From: Burkholderiales bacterium
GTDB taxonomy: Bacteria; Pseudomonadota; Gammaproteobacteria; Burkholderiales; Burkholderiaceae_C
NCBI GenBank assembly: GCA_016192425.1
Contig: JACPUE010000068.1
Location: 62,001 to 126,000 of the forward strand
Direction: 5' to 3'
DNA length: 64,000 nucleotides
This document shows, one piece after another, positions 6,289 through 13,954 of this stretch (its first letter is position 1; the number at the start of each line of letters is the position of its first letter). The translations under genes and the position numbers were made by a program. The notes under the pieces were generated by a model. It made no database searches and had not been told where the DNA came from. It saw only the letters and a program-made list of their open reading frames with translations.

Positions 6289-6918
6289 TTACACGGCCAT
6301 TAAGACCTCTGTCCAGCGGCGCTCGGAGATGACCCTGATAGGGTGGCCACCCTGGCGTAGTTCCATGGCCTGCTCGATCTTGCGGCCATAGGAGGTGTGT
6401 GCCCATTTTTGCGAAACGTTGGTGCCCACCACCAGAAACGACACCTTGCGGGTCACCCCAGGCACGGGAATGGCGCCATGGGCGACGGACAGCCTTTCGC
6501 ATGCGGCGCGTGTGCCGTAGATGAATTCCCCGGTCAGGCAAATGTGTCTGTCGCGCAAGTCCACATGATCTTCGTCCTGTAGGGGTAGGCCTGCGACTTG
6601 AGGGGCCGCGCAACCGGTTCCGGTGAAGTCGATAGCGGCCAGGGGCTGGAGTGTTGCGAGTAGGTGCGCGCGTTCTTCCTCGGTGATGATGCCGTCGGCC
6701 AGGACGTGCTCGATGCGTTGGGCGATGATGCTCCCAGGCCAGGCGCTGGCGGCGTATTCATTCTCTGCCAGCCATGCCCTGAGTAGCTTGATCTCCATGT
6801 CATGCAAGTGCCCGTCGGCCACGATGCCGGTGATCATGCCCAGCAGCAGTTCGATGGCCTTGTTGTTTTGGCGCTGGGCCATCGCCTGTGCGGCGCCGAT
6901 GTTGTCCATGGCCATCAT
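6289..6918 (-). CDS. TerB-like domain plus BRCT domain protein
   Basis: A 209-residue two-domain protein. Residues about 15-95 have two acidic helix-loop units (GIVADGHLHDMEIKLL and HVLADGIITEEERAHLL) like TerB-type domains with DG..hxxxE. Residues about 120-205 are a BRCT domain (LRDRHICLTGEF, KVSFLVVGTN, YGRKIEQAMEL, RVISERRWTEVL) as in NAD-dependent DNA ligase. BRCT domains bind phosphoproteins or DNA ends, so a role in sensing DNA damage or replication is possible. Its ATG overlaps the upstream stop (ATGA). Confidence 0.72.
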   Translation of the reverse strand: MMAMDNIGAAQAMAQRQNNKAIELLLGMITGIVADGHLHDMEIKLLRAWLAENEYAASAWPGSIIAQRIEHVLADGIITEEERAHLLATLQPLAAIDFTGTGCAAPQVAGLPLQDEDHVDLRDRHICLTGEFIYGTRAACERLSVAHGAIPVPGVTRKVSFLVVGTNVSQKWAHTSYGRKIEQAMELRQGGHPIRVISERRWTEVLMAV

Positions 6919-7292
6919 TCTTCTCCTGTGCTTTGGCCCAGTCGCTTGATGTCATCGGTGTAGATGACGGTGGTGCCGGTGCGCGCGCACTGGATGTGTA
7001 CATCCTGGCCTTGTTCTATGTCCAGGTCTTCGCCGCGCAAGCCTTGCCAAGTGGCAAGGTAGTAGTGCGCTCCGATCTTTGACTTGGCTTTGATAGGCTT
7101 GTCCAGGCCACCTTTCCACCCCATGGCTGGAAGTTCCCCGGCGCGGGCCTTGGCGGCTAGGGCGAAGTCTGTTTGAGATCGTTCGATGCCGTTCAGCCAA
7201 CAGCAGATCAGGCCCTTGTCAGGCCCTTCCCAGCGTTCTTCCCATGTGGGGCCGATGCTGGGCGGGTTGTTGATCGATGCGGTGATTCTCAT
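6915..7292 (-). CDS. Hypothetical phage protein
   Basis: A 125-residue protein with no domain that I recognise. It has a Trp-rich N-terminus (GPTWEERWEGPDKGLICCWLNGIE) and a C-terminus (DVHIQCARTGTTVIYTDDIKRLG) that reads as beta strands. It is coupled to the TerB-BRCT gene by an ATGA overlap and is co-oriented with the repressor, so it may be expressed in the lysogen. Confidence 0.6.
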   Translation of the reverse strand: MRITASINNPPSIGPTWEERWEGPDKGLICCWLNGIERSQTDFALAAKARAGELPAMGWKGGLDKPIKAKSKIGAHYYLATWQGLRGEDLDIEQGQDVHIQCARTGTTVIYTDDIKRLGQSTGEE

Positions 7293-7349
7293 GTCCGGCG
7301 GCTCAAGTGGTGAGGGAACGCAATGATTCGCGCTGTGTGGCGGTGCGGG

Positions 7350-7823
7350 TCAACTTTTTACTGCTAGTGCCTCGCGCTCCCACTTCATCACGGCAATGTC
7401 GAGGTACTTGTCAATATCGCTGATGGCCTCCTGGCCTTGCTTGTAGCCAAGGGTTTTTTGGAGTTCTGTGATCCTGCTGTAGCTCACTCGCTTGAACGGC
7501 CACGTCATGTTGTATTGCCGAGGGGCTTCCAGTCCTGGGTCTGAGGCTGGCATCAGGCGGATGGGGGCGTTTTGCGTTTGGCCTGGCAGGGCAGTGCCCA
7601 TGGGCATGTCAAACCAGCCGCGCGGCAGGGCAAAGGCGGCTTCGATCACCCGCTGCATTTTGTCTGCAATGGGCTTTTCCTGGGACTTCCCGACAGGGTA
7701 GAGCATGCGCGAGACGTAGTTGTCACTGCGCGCAATGCGGCGTGCCAGCTCAGCGATCTTGCCTTCGCAGGTGTGATCCATGAGTTCGCGCAGCCTGTTT
7801 TTGCGGTGCTCTGCCAGTTCCAT
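7350..7823 (-). CDS. Phage repressor, HTH XRE-like without peptidase domain
   Basis: A 157-residue protein from ATG 7823 (MELAEHRKNRLRELM). Residues 1-65 form a helix-turn-helix (GKIAELARRIARSDNYVSRML) like that of short phage repressors. The rest has no LexA-type Ser-Lys protease signature, so induction is unlikely to work through RecA-stimulated self-cleavage. It is divergent from the Cro-like gene, with three operator-like sites between them. In-frame starts upstream (7883, 7889) would place the operators inside the gene. One of them, 7883, has a fair AAAGG spacing, so the start is not certain. Confidence 0.75.
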   Translation of the reverse strand: MELAEHRKNRLRELMDHTCEGKIAELARRIARSDNYVSRMLYPVGKSQEKPIADKMQRVIEAAFALPRGWFDMPMGTALPGQTQNAPIRLMPASDPGLEAPRQYNMTWPFKRVSYSRITELQKTLGYKQGQEAISDIDKYLDIAVMKWEREALAVKS

Positions 7824-7843
7824 TGGCGCATTTTCGCGCCCCG

Positions 7844-7902
7844 TTACTCTTTGGTATATGCCCAAAAGGTTAGGGTATTGCATAAACATTACCTTTAGGT
7901 AT
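7844..7902. promoter_or_regulatory. Divergent operator region OR with three sites
   Basis: Three copies of the ATACC-AAAGGTAA motif: 7844-7857 (inverted, TTACTCTTTGGTAT), 7859-7872 (TGCCCAAAAGGTTA, weaker) and 7889-7902 (inverted, TTACCTTTAGGTAT). They lie between the repressor and Cro-like genes, as in lambdoid control regions. The last site overlaps the rightward promoter in the same way that OL1 overlaps the leftward one. Confidence 0.6.
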
Positions 7903-7905
7903 GAT
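7878..7905 (+). promoter_or_regulatory. Rightward early promoter (PR-like)
   Basis: TTGCAT at 7878-7883 and TATGAT at 7900-7905 are 16 bases apart. The -35 hexamer and the placing of the operator are the same as in the PL-like promoter. Transcription would begin near 7912, so the ATG at 7913 would be at or very near the 5' end of the message. Confidence 0.55.
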
Positions 7906-7912
7906 GCTGGAT

Positions 7913-8167
7913 ATGGAAGAACTACGTGCATACCTCAACGGGCTGCCTGTCGCCGAGCAGGATGGCTTTGCCAAGCGCTGCGGCACCACGGTTGGGTACT
8001 TGCGCAAGCTGCTGGCGACCGGCGACAGGGTGCGCGAGAAGACTTGTGTGGCAATCGAGCGCGAGAGCGGCGGTGCTGTGTCTCGAATGGCCTTGCGGCC
8101 AGATTGGCGCGAAATCTGGCCTGAGCTTTCCGCAGCAAATCCGGTCCAGGAAGTTGCGAGTGCGTAG
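7913..8167 (+). CDS. YdaS/Cro-like regulator
   Basis: An 84-residue protein (MEELRAYLNGLPVAEQ...) with a helix-turn-helix (FAKRCGTTVGYLRKLL) and the C-terminal signature CVAIERESGG-AVSRMALRPDW, typical of the YdaS family that takes the Cro position in many prophages. It probably represses the opposite promoter and helps to enter lytic growth. An ATG at 7901 gives four extra residues, but it lies in the predicted -10 box. ATG 7913 would make a leaderless or near-leaderless message, as no clear ribosome-binding site is seen for either. Confidence 0.78.
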   Translation: MEELRAYLNGLPVAEQDGFAKRCGTTVGYLRKLLATGDRVREKTCVAIERESGGAVSRMALRPDWREIWPELSAANPVQEVASA

Positions 8168-8375
8168 CGCTGTGTTTCCCCGCCACCCCGCCACTACCAG
8201 CAACGCCTGGCCGGGGGTTCCCTCCTTTCCCCACGCATTCGAGCAGGGCCGCAGCGCGCGGGCAGGTGCGCGGCGTTCCAGGCGTTGGGGCGGGGTGGCG
8301 GCTTTTGTTGGGCATGGGCGCACTTTCGCGGCCTGCCGTCATGTCGGTCTGTAGCGTTTTTGAGAGGTGGATGGG

Positions 8376-8858
8376 ATGGACATTCTTGATTCTGTGCGGC
8401 GCGCTGTGCGCCATTACCCCGGCGGGGTGGATGCCGTGGCCGCGCGCTTGGGCAAAAGCCCCAGCACGCTGGAGAAGGAATTGCGCGCGGCGCCGCAGTA
8501 CAAGCTGGGCGCTGTGGACGCTGCCGAGATTGCCGCCATGTGCGTTGAGCACGGCAGTGACTACGGCCTGGAGTACCCCACGCGCATTGCCGAGGCGGTG
8601 GGCGCCACGCTGCTGGTGTTGCCGCGCGGCACCGATGTGCCCGACGGCGTGACGGCCCAGGCGCTGGCCTGCCTGGTGCGCGAGTTTGCCGATGTGGTGA
8701 CCTCTGCCACGCTGGCCGATGCCGATGGCGAGATTTCGCGCAACGAGCTGCTGGCCGTGGAGCGCCAGTGGGCCGAGCTGGTGGCCGCAGGCCAGGGGCT
8801 GATGCGCCACCTGGGCGCAAAGCACCAGGCCACCATGCGCAAGTGGGGGGCGCTATGA
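8376..8858 (+). CDS. Phage CII-like regulatory protein
   Basis: A 160-residue protein. Residues 1-55 (MDILDSVRRAVRHYPGGVDAVAARLGKSPSTLEKEL) carry the helix-turn-helix of the phage CII-like family (PF06892 type). The rest is helical and acidic (VREFADVVTSATLADADGEISRNELLAVE). The family sits after cro and often activates lysogeny promoters or controls replication genes. I chose ATG 8376, which has GAGAGG upstream; a GTG at 8367 is also in frame. Confidence 0.78.
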   Translation: MDILDSVRRAVRHYPGGVDAVAARLGKSPSTLEKELRAAPQYKLGAVDAAEIAAMCVEHGSDYGLEYPTRIAEAVGATLLVLPRGTDVPDGVTAQALACLVREFADVVTSATLADADGEISRNELLAVERQWAELVAAGQGLMRHLGAKHQATMRKWGAL

Positions 8859-9142
8859 GGCCCGCCGGGGAGGTGCGCCAGGCCCTGCTGCGGGCCTGTG
8901 CCGAGCTGGCCGCGCCCGAGCGCGGCGCCACCCTGCGCGAGATGGCGCATCGCGCCTGCGTTGGCGTGGACGCCGCCCGCCGCACGGTGAGCGACATGCA
9001 CCGCGCGCGCCAGATCATGGCTGTGGGCTGGCGCAAGGTGGACTACCGCAACCGCCCTGTGGCGGAGTACGCGCCCGCCGCCCCAGAGCAGAGCGCGGGC
9101 TTTGTGGACTTGGCCGATGTGATGGCCTCTTGGGGCGGCTGA
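8855..9142 (+). CDS. Hypothetical winged-helix-like phage protein
   Basis: A 95-residue protein that overlaps the CII-like gene by ATGA. The segment ERGATLREMAHRACVGVDAARRTVSDMHRARQI reads as a winged helix. It probably takes part in regulation or replication, being followed by the primase-helicase gene, but no family can be named with certainty. Confidence 0.6.
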   Translation: MRPAGEVRQALLRACAELAAPERGATLREMAHRACVGVDAARRTVSDMHRARQIMAVGWRKVDYRNRPVAEYAPAAPEQSAGFVDLADVMASWGG

Positions 9143-9226
9143 CGAAACCATGACGCTTGCCCAATATGCCGCCGGTGGTGGAGACGCCGGCATCTGTGGC
9201 TTTTTCTCCTGTGCGGGGGTGTTGAC

Positions 9227-11854
9227 TTGGTAGCGCCCACACCCCTGCCTCCCATCCGATTCACCGACCTGGCTGCGGCGCTACTGCAGCATGCCGACAC
9301 CCTGGTGCCCCAATGGTTGCCGGGGGGCGCCAAGCGAGGGCACGAATACGTGTGCGGCTCGCTGGCGGGCGGCAAGGGGTCGAGCTGCTCGGTGAACCTG
9401 ACCAATGGCCGCTGGGCCGACTTTGCCAGCGACGAACAGGGCGGCGACTTGCTGAGCCTGTATGCCGCCATCCACGGCTTGAGCATGGCCAAGGCTGCCG
9501 TGCAGGTGGCACGCGATGAAGGGCTGGAGAGCGTGGCGGGCATCGTCACGCCTGCGCCCGGTGGCGCGCCCGTGCCCAAGGCGCCACCGCGCCCGGCGCC
9601 GCCGCCCAAGCCCCAGGCAGAGCCCGAGGGCTGGGCCACGGTGCGGCCGGTGCCTGCCCATGCGCCTGCGCCCACGTTCAAGCACTTTCACCGCCAGCCG
9701 GGCGACCTTGAGCACACGGCCACGTACCAGGTGGGCGGCGATTTGCACGGGTACGTGGTGCGTTTTCGCACCAGCGACGGCGGCAAGGACACGCTGCCCT
9801 ACACCTGGTGCCAGAGTGCGCGCGACGGCGCGGCAAAGTGGCATTGGCGCCAGTTTGATGAGCCGCGGCCCTTGTTCTTGCCCGGTGGCGCTTTGCCCGG
9901 TGGCCGCACGGTGGTGCTGGTGGAAGGCGAGCGCAAGGCGGAATGCCTGCAGGCGCTGCTGGATGCAGGGGCGCCCGGTGTGTATTGCGTGGCCAGCTGG
10001 CCCGGCGGCAGCAAGGCATGGCAGAAGGCCGATTGGTCTTGGCTGCAGGGCTGCACGGTGCTGGCCTGGGCCGACTGCGATGCCAAGCGCGAGCCATTGA
10101 CCGCTGCCGAGCGCAAGGCCACGCCCGACAAGGCAGCGCAACTGGTGCTGCAGCAGGCCAAGCCCTTGCTGCCCGCCCACAAGCAGCCGGGCATGGCCGC
10201 CATGCTGGGCATTGGCGCGCTGCTGCGGGATGCGCACGGCTGCACGGTGCAGTTGCTGCCCATCCCCGAGCCCGGTGCTGTGCCCGATGGCTGGGACTGC
10301 CGCGATGCCATCGAGACGGATGGATGGGACTTTGCCCGCGTGCAGGCCTTCTTTGCGCAGGCGCATGCACTGCCCGCCGATGGCTGGGACGCGGCGCCGG
10401 AAACCAAAAAAATCGATCGCCCCGTTGGCACTGAGGGCGGCCCCTTGGCCCTGGGCGAGTGCCCCGGCGCGCGCCTGGTGCCTGACTGGCTGGCCCCGTA
10501 CTGGGACAAGGAAAAAAAGCGCTGGAACGCATCGCGCCGGATGGTGATCCTGATCCTGGAACGCGACCCGGTGCTGTGCGATGTGCTGGCCTTCAATGAG
10601 CTGAACAACAACGTGCAAGCGCGTACCGCCTGGCCCTGGCTGCATGGCAAGGCGGGCGACGTGACCGACGCGGTGGATTTGCTGTTGGGCGACTACCTGA
10701 CCGACCAGTACGGGCTGCCCAGCATTTCGCGGGCGGCACTGAGCGAGGCGATCCAGACCGTGGCGCACAAGCGGCGTTTCCACCCTATTCGCGAATGGCT
10801 GCAGGGCTTGCAGTGGGATGGCACCAGCCGCATCGATAAGTGGCTGATTTTTGCGCTGGGGGAGTCGCCCGAGTCGCTCAAGCCCGCGATGCAGGAGTAC
10901 CTGCAGATTGTGGGCCGGTGCTGGCTGCTGGGCATGGTCAACCGCGTGATGCACCCTGGCTGCAAGTTCGACTACTGCCCGGTGCTGGAGGGCGCGGGCG
11001 GTCTGCGCAAAAGCACGCTGGTGGAGGTGTTGGCCGGGGCAGACTACTTCAGCGACACACCTTTTCAGGTGGGCGCGGGCAAGGAAGGCCAGGAGCAGGT
11101 GCAAGGCCTGTGGCTCTATGAGATTGCCGAGCTGACGCACTTCAGCAAGTCGGAGGTGGGCGCCATCAAGGCGTTCATCAGCTCAAAGGCTGACCGCTAC
11201 CGGGTTGCCTACGGCGCGGTGGTGCAAAAGTTTGACCGGCAGTGCGTGCTGGTGGGCACCACCAACGAATCCACCTACCTGCGCGACCGATCGGGCAACC
11301 GCCGGTTCTGGCCCATACCTGTGCGCCACCGCATCAACACCGAGTGGGTGGCGAAGTACCGCGAGCAGCTGTTTGCCGAGGCCTATGCGCTGTACCTGCA
11401 GGGCGCGGTGTATGCGCCTACGGAGGAGCAGGAGAAGCGCTTGTTCGAGCCCATGCAGGAAAGCCGCTTGCAGGAAACGGCGGTGCAGTCCGAGCTGCTG
11501 CATGTGCTGACGCGTGCGCCTGGGCCTGCGGGCATTGCCGCCGTGGTGAACGACCTGGCCACGTTTGTGACCATCTCGCAACTGGCTCTTGCGCTGGGCG
11601 TGGATGCCGCAAAGAGCACGCCGGGCCTGGAAGGCCAGATTCGCGCGTGGCTGGAGCACGAAGGCTGGCAGCGCGTGAAGCGCCAGGTGAACGGGGTGCG
11701 GGCCTGGGGATACCAGCGCCCGCCCAAGTGGCCGGGGGATGAGGCATCCACCGCGCTGGATGAGCCCCTGCCGCCGCCGCCCAATGGGCCGGTGGTGGAT
11801 GTGCAGGGCAGTGCGCCGGATTATGGACAGGAGCCCGACGATGCGCCGTTTTGA
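9227..11854 (+). CDS. Primase-helicase with VapE (virulence-associated E) domain
   Basis: An 875-residue replication protein. The N-terminus (HEYVCGSLAGGKGSSCSVNL, GRWADFASDEQGGDLLSL) resembles a primase zinc-finger module. Residues 210-300 look like TOPRIM (VVLVEGERKAECLQALL, VLAWADCDAK). From residue 400 onward it is a VapE-type P-loop ATPase with Walker A GAGGLRKSTLVEVL, Walker B GLWLYEIAEL and the box NRRFWPI. It should unwind and prime phage DNA. The start is uncertain: TTG 9227 is the first in-frame candidate, and no ATG fits before the conserved part. Confidence 0.85.
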   Translation: MVAPTPLPPIRFTDLAAALLQHADTLVPQWLPGGAKRGHEYVCGSLAGGKGSSCSVNLTNGRWADFASDEQGGDLLSLYAAIHGLSMAKAAVQVARDEGLESVAGIVTPAPGGAPVPKAPPRPAPPPKPQAEPEGWATVRPVPAHAPAPTFKHFHRQPGDLEHTATYQVGGDLHGYVVRFRTSDGGKDTLPYTWCQSARDGAAKWHWRQFDEPRPLFLPGGALPGGRTVVLVEGERKAECLQALLDAGAPGVYCVASWPGGSKAWQKADWSWLQGCTVLAWADCDAKREPLTAAERKATPDKAAQLVLQQAKPLLPAHKQPGMAAMLGIGALLRDAHGCTVQLLPIPEPGAVPDGWDCRDAIETDGWDFARVQAFFAQAHALPADGWDAAPETKKIDRPVGTEGGPLALGECPGARLVPDWLAPYWDKEKKRWNASRRMVILILERDPVLCDVLAFNELNNNVQARTAWPWLHGKAGDVTDAVDLLLGDYLTDQYGLPSISRAALSEAIQTVAHKRRFHPIREWLQGLQWDGTSRIDKWLIFALGESPESLKPAMQEYLQIVGRCWLLGMVNRVMHPGCKFDYCPVLEGAGGLRKSTLVEVLAGADYFSDTPFQVGAGKEGQEQVQGLWLYEIAELTHFSKSEVGAIKAFISSKADRYRVAYGAVVQKFDRQCVLVGTTNESTYLRDRSGNRRFWPIPVRHRINTEWVAKYREQLFAEAYALYLQGAVYAPTEEQEKRLFEPMQESRLQETAVQSELLHVLTRAPGPAGIAAVVNDLATFVTISQLALALGVDAAKSTPGLEGQIRAWLEHEGWQRVKRQVNGVRAWGYQRPPKWPGDEASTALDEPLPPPPNGPVVDVQGSAPDYGQEPDDAPF

Positions 11855-12002
11855 CCACAAGGTCACGGCGCAACAAACGCGCCGTGCTGCAAACGCTGGG
11901 GGAGGCGTGATTCGCGCCAGCGTGCCCGAAGGGCTGGAGGGCGCTATCCGCCCCCGTTGCGGTGCGGTGGCGGGGAAGTCGGCGCATGGGCCGATGACGT
12001 AG
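11841..12002 (+). CDS. Small hypothetical phage protein
   Basis: A 53-residue frame (MRRFDHKVTAQQTRRAANAGGG...). AGGAG lies eight bases before its ATG, and the start overlaps the end of the primase gene by 14 bases. The product is basic. No domain is recognised. Confidence 0.5.
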   Translation: MRRFDHKVTAQQTRRAANAGGGVIRASVPEGLEGAIRPRCGAVAGKSAHGPMT

Positions 12003-12044
12003 GTGTCCAAGTGTCCACGGTGTCCATGCGTTGGCATGGACGCC
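12003..12044. other. Iteron-like repeats and hairpin, candidate phage replication origin
   Basis: Three copies of GTGTCCA at 12003, 12011 and 12020 run into a perfect hairpin GTCCATGC-GTTG-GCATGGAC (12022-12041), which extends by three more pairs including one G-T. It lies directly after the primase-helicase gene in a short non-coding gap. Iterons with a hairpin beside the replication gene fit an origin, but this is inference. Confidence 0.4.
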
Positions 12045-12225
12045 ATCCATAGCCCCTCCCCCTGGTTTTTGGGGGTTGAAGCCGCTGCATTGTCTGCTGG
12101 CTTCAGGGCAGGTGTCCCGGCCCATGTTGCAAGGCGGGCGGGCGGGCGCAGGCAGGGGCGCGTGCGCGCACTCGTGCGCAAGCACACCACCCATACCCAT
12201 AGGCTCTATCAGAAAGGTTGGACAG

Positions 12226-12567
12226 ATGGACACTCAGGCAGACCCAAAGGCCGATGTGAGCGGCAAGGTGGCAGAGATCAAGGAGCACATGCCCGCTGTG
12301 TACAAGGCCATCCAGGCAAAGGCGGGTGAGGTGGGCAATGTGGCCTATGAGTGGGTGCGCAAGGCCCTGCGTGGCGAGCCGGGGTGCTTTTGGGCCATAG
12401 AGGGCGGGCGCGTGGTGGGCACGCCGTTTTATGGCCACCCGGTCATGGATGTGGTGGCCAAGGGCCTGGTGGAGTTTGGCTGTGCATACGTGTGCATCTG
12501 GCCAGACCAGCAGCCCGCAATGGGCCTGCAGCGCAACACGGGGGCGGCGCAGCATGGCCAGGCTTAA
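12226..12567 (+). CDS. Hypothetical phage protein
   Basis: A 113-residue protein (MDTQADPKADVSGKVAEIKEHMPAVYK...) with GAAAGG before its ATG. The N-half is helical; the C-half (CFWAIEGGRVVGTPFYGHPVMDVVAKGLVEFG) is conserved-looking but of unknown function. It overlaps the antiterminator-like gene by 14 bases. Its place between replication and Q-like genes is common for small regulatory phage proteins. Confidence 0.65.
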   Translation: MDTQADPKADVSGKVAEIKEHMPAVYKAIQAKAGEVGNVAYEWVRKALRGEPGCFWAIEGGRVVGTPFYGHPVMDVVAKGLVEFGCAYVCIWPDQQPAMGLQRNTGAAQHGQA

Positions 12568-12976
12568 ACACATCCAGCAGCGCCTGGACAACTGGGCCAT
12601 CTGGACCACGCGCGGCGCCAGCGGTGGCCTGGGGTACGCCACGCGCTCGGTGCTGGCCAGCGAGGTGTGGAGCCGGGGCAGCTACAACCATGTGCCGATC
12701 CCGGTGTTCGATGAGGAGGCCGCAGAGACTGACCAGGCGGTGCGTGCGCTCAAGCTGTCGAAGTCGCATCTGTTCGTCACGCTGGAGTGCATTTACCTCA
12801 AAGACCTGGGCGTCAAGGCCACGGCCCGGCGCATGCACCGGGCAGAGTCCACCATCAAGGCGCAGCTGGAGCAGGCAGACCACGCCATTGCCGCCTGGCT
12901 GGATGCCAGGGCAGATGAGCGCGAGCGCAAGCGGGTGCAGGCGACGGTATCCGCCCGGCGCACCGATGCGCTATAG
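12554..12976 (+). CDS. Antiterminator Q-like protein
   Basis: A 140-residue protein that begins RLDNWAIWTTRG, like the phage antitermination Q family (PF06530 type). A helix-turn-helix follows (LYLKDLG-like segment: IYLKDLGVKATARRMHRAESTIKAQLEQADHAI). Proteins of this family let RNA polymerase read through a terminator ahead of the late genes. A terminator does lie 90 bases downstream (13068-13106), just before the HNH and terminase genes, which supports the call. Confidence 0.7.
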   Translation: MARLKHIQQRLDNWAIWTTRGASGGLGYATRSVLASEVWSRGSYNHVPIPVFDEEAAETDQAVRALKLSKSHLFVTLECIYLKDLGVKATARRMHRAESTIKAQLEQADHAIAAWLDARADERERKRVQATVSARRTDAL

Positions 12977-13067
12977 ACGCGCGGGGGAGTTTTCCGACAT
13001 AGACCTTTTGGGTACATTTCAGGCACTGTGTGTGTATTGCGCCTCCACCCGCGATGCACACGGTGGG

Positions 13068-13106
13068 AACCCCGGCATGTGAAAGCGTGTCGGGGTTTTT
13101 CTTTTC
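13068..13106 (+). terminator. Terminator between the Q-like gene and the late operon
   Basis: The stem AACCCCGGCA / TGTCGGGGTT (10 bp with one G-T pair) has a 10-base loop and is followed by TTTCTTTT. It is the expected target of antitermination at the start of the late genes. Confidence 0.7.
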
Positions 13107-13120
13107 CAAGGCGGTTGGAT

Positions 13121-13435
13121 ATGGCTTTGAAGATGCTCAAGACCTCTGCCGTTCCTTTGCTGAATGCTGATCGCGTAAGGGTACTGGCCGCCAGTGCTGG
13201 TGCGACAGAGCGATGGCGTGGCAGTAAGTGGATGAAAGTGCGCCGTCGAATTCTTGGGCGAGATGCCGCCTGCGTTGACTGCGGAAGAGTGAGCCCAACA
13301 AACCAGATTGACCACGAGATACCGCGCAGCCTCGGCGGATCGAATGACGACTCGAACCTTCGTGTGCGCTGCGTGGATTGCCACAAGGAAAAGACGGCGC
13401 GCGAGGCGAGCGCCAGAGCGGGGAGGGGGGGGTAA
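13121..13435 (+). CDS. HNH endonuclease, next to terminase
   Basis: A 104-residue protein with the HNH motif: CVDCGRVSPTNQIDHEIPRSLGGSNDDSNL, then RVRCVDCHKEK. Two CxxC pairs bind zinc, and His in DHEIP and Asn in DSNL match the catalytic set. HNH proteins beside terminase are known in HK97-like phages to help terminase cut the cos or packaging site. ATG 13121 follows the terminator by 14 bases. Confidence 0.85.
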   Translation: MALKMLKTSAVPLLNADRVRVLAASAGATERWRGSKWMKVRRRILGRDAACVDCGRVSPTNQIDHEIPRSLGGSNDDSNLRVRCVDCHKEKTAREASARAGRGG

Positions 13436-13510
13436 ATGTCTGAGGGCATTTCGTCTGGAAACCGCACGGTATCCCACGCAGAGATTTTTTAACCTGGGGA
13501 GATTTTGTTA

Positions 13511-13954
13511 ATGGCTTTAACACTGAAGAAGCGAGCCTTCGTGGACGCGGTGTTGGCCGGCAAGTCCAACCGGGAGGCCGCTGTAATGGCTGGCTACAGC
13601 GCGAAGACCGCATCGGCGGCGGGCGCTCGCCTGGCGAAGTCGCCGGATGTGCTGGAAGTGCTCAACGCCCGCGTGAAGGAAATGGCGAAGGCCGATTCCG
13701 TTCCAGTGAAGCCGATGGACCCGGCCGATTTCGACCTTCGGCCCGATGCCCCCATCGTGTGGACCGATCCGATGTCGTTCCTTCGGGCTGTGATGAACCA
13801 TAAGCATTCGGATCTGAAGTACCGCATCGATGCTGCCAAGGCCATGCTGCCCTACGAATACGCGAAGCCTGGCGAGATTGGCAAGAAGACGGAAGCTGAG
13901 CAAATGTCATTGGGATCCGAGCAGGGCACGAGCTGGGAAGGCCTACTGCAATGA
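13511..13954 (+). CDS. terS: Terminase small subunit
   Basis: A 147-residue protein. The N-terminus (KKRAFVDAVLAGKSNREAAVMAGYSAKTASAAGARL) is the helix-turn-helix DNA-recognition domain of phage small terminases. The C-terminal tail should contact the large subunit, whose start overlaps this stop (ATGA). ATG 13511 has GGGGAG upstream; the TTG six bases before it is not preferred. Confidence 0.85.
   Translation: MALTLKKRAFVDAVLAGKSNREAAVMAGYSAKTASAAGARLAKSPDVLEVLNARVKEMAKADSVPVKPMDPADFDLRPDAPIVWTDPMSFLRAVMNHKHSDLKYRIDAAKAMLPYEYAKPGEIGKKTEAEQMSLGSEQGTSWEGLLQ

Noticed and set aside
1-8000. Reverse transcriptase gene of the DGR
   Set aside because: No open frame on either strand shows a (Y/V)xDD-type motif in a reverse-transcriptase setting; the early genes are all of other families or too small.
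8175-8305. Long inverted repeat CCGCCACCCCGCC / GGCGGGGTGGCGG flanking the gap before the CII-like gene
   Set aside because: The arms are short, about 100 bases apart and purely GC, so chance in this composition is likely; no element boundaries are seen.
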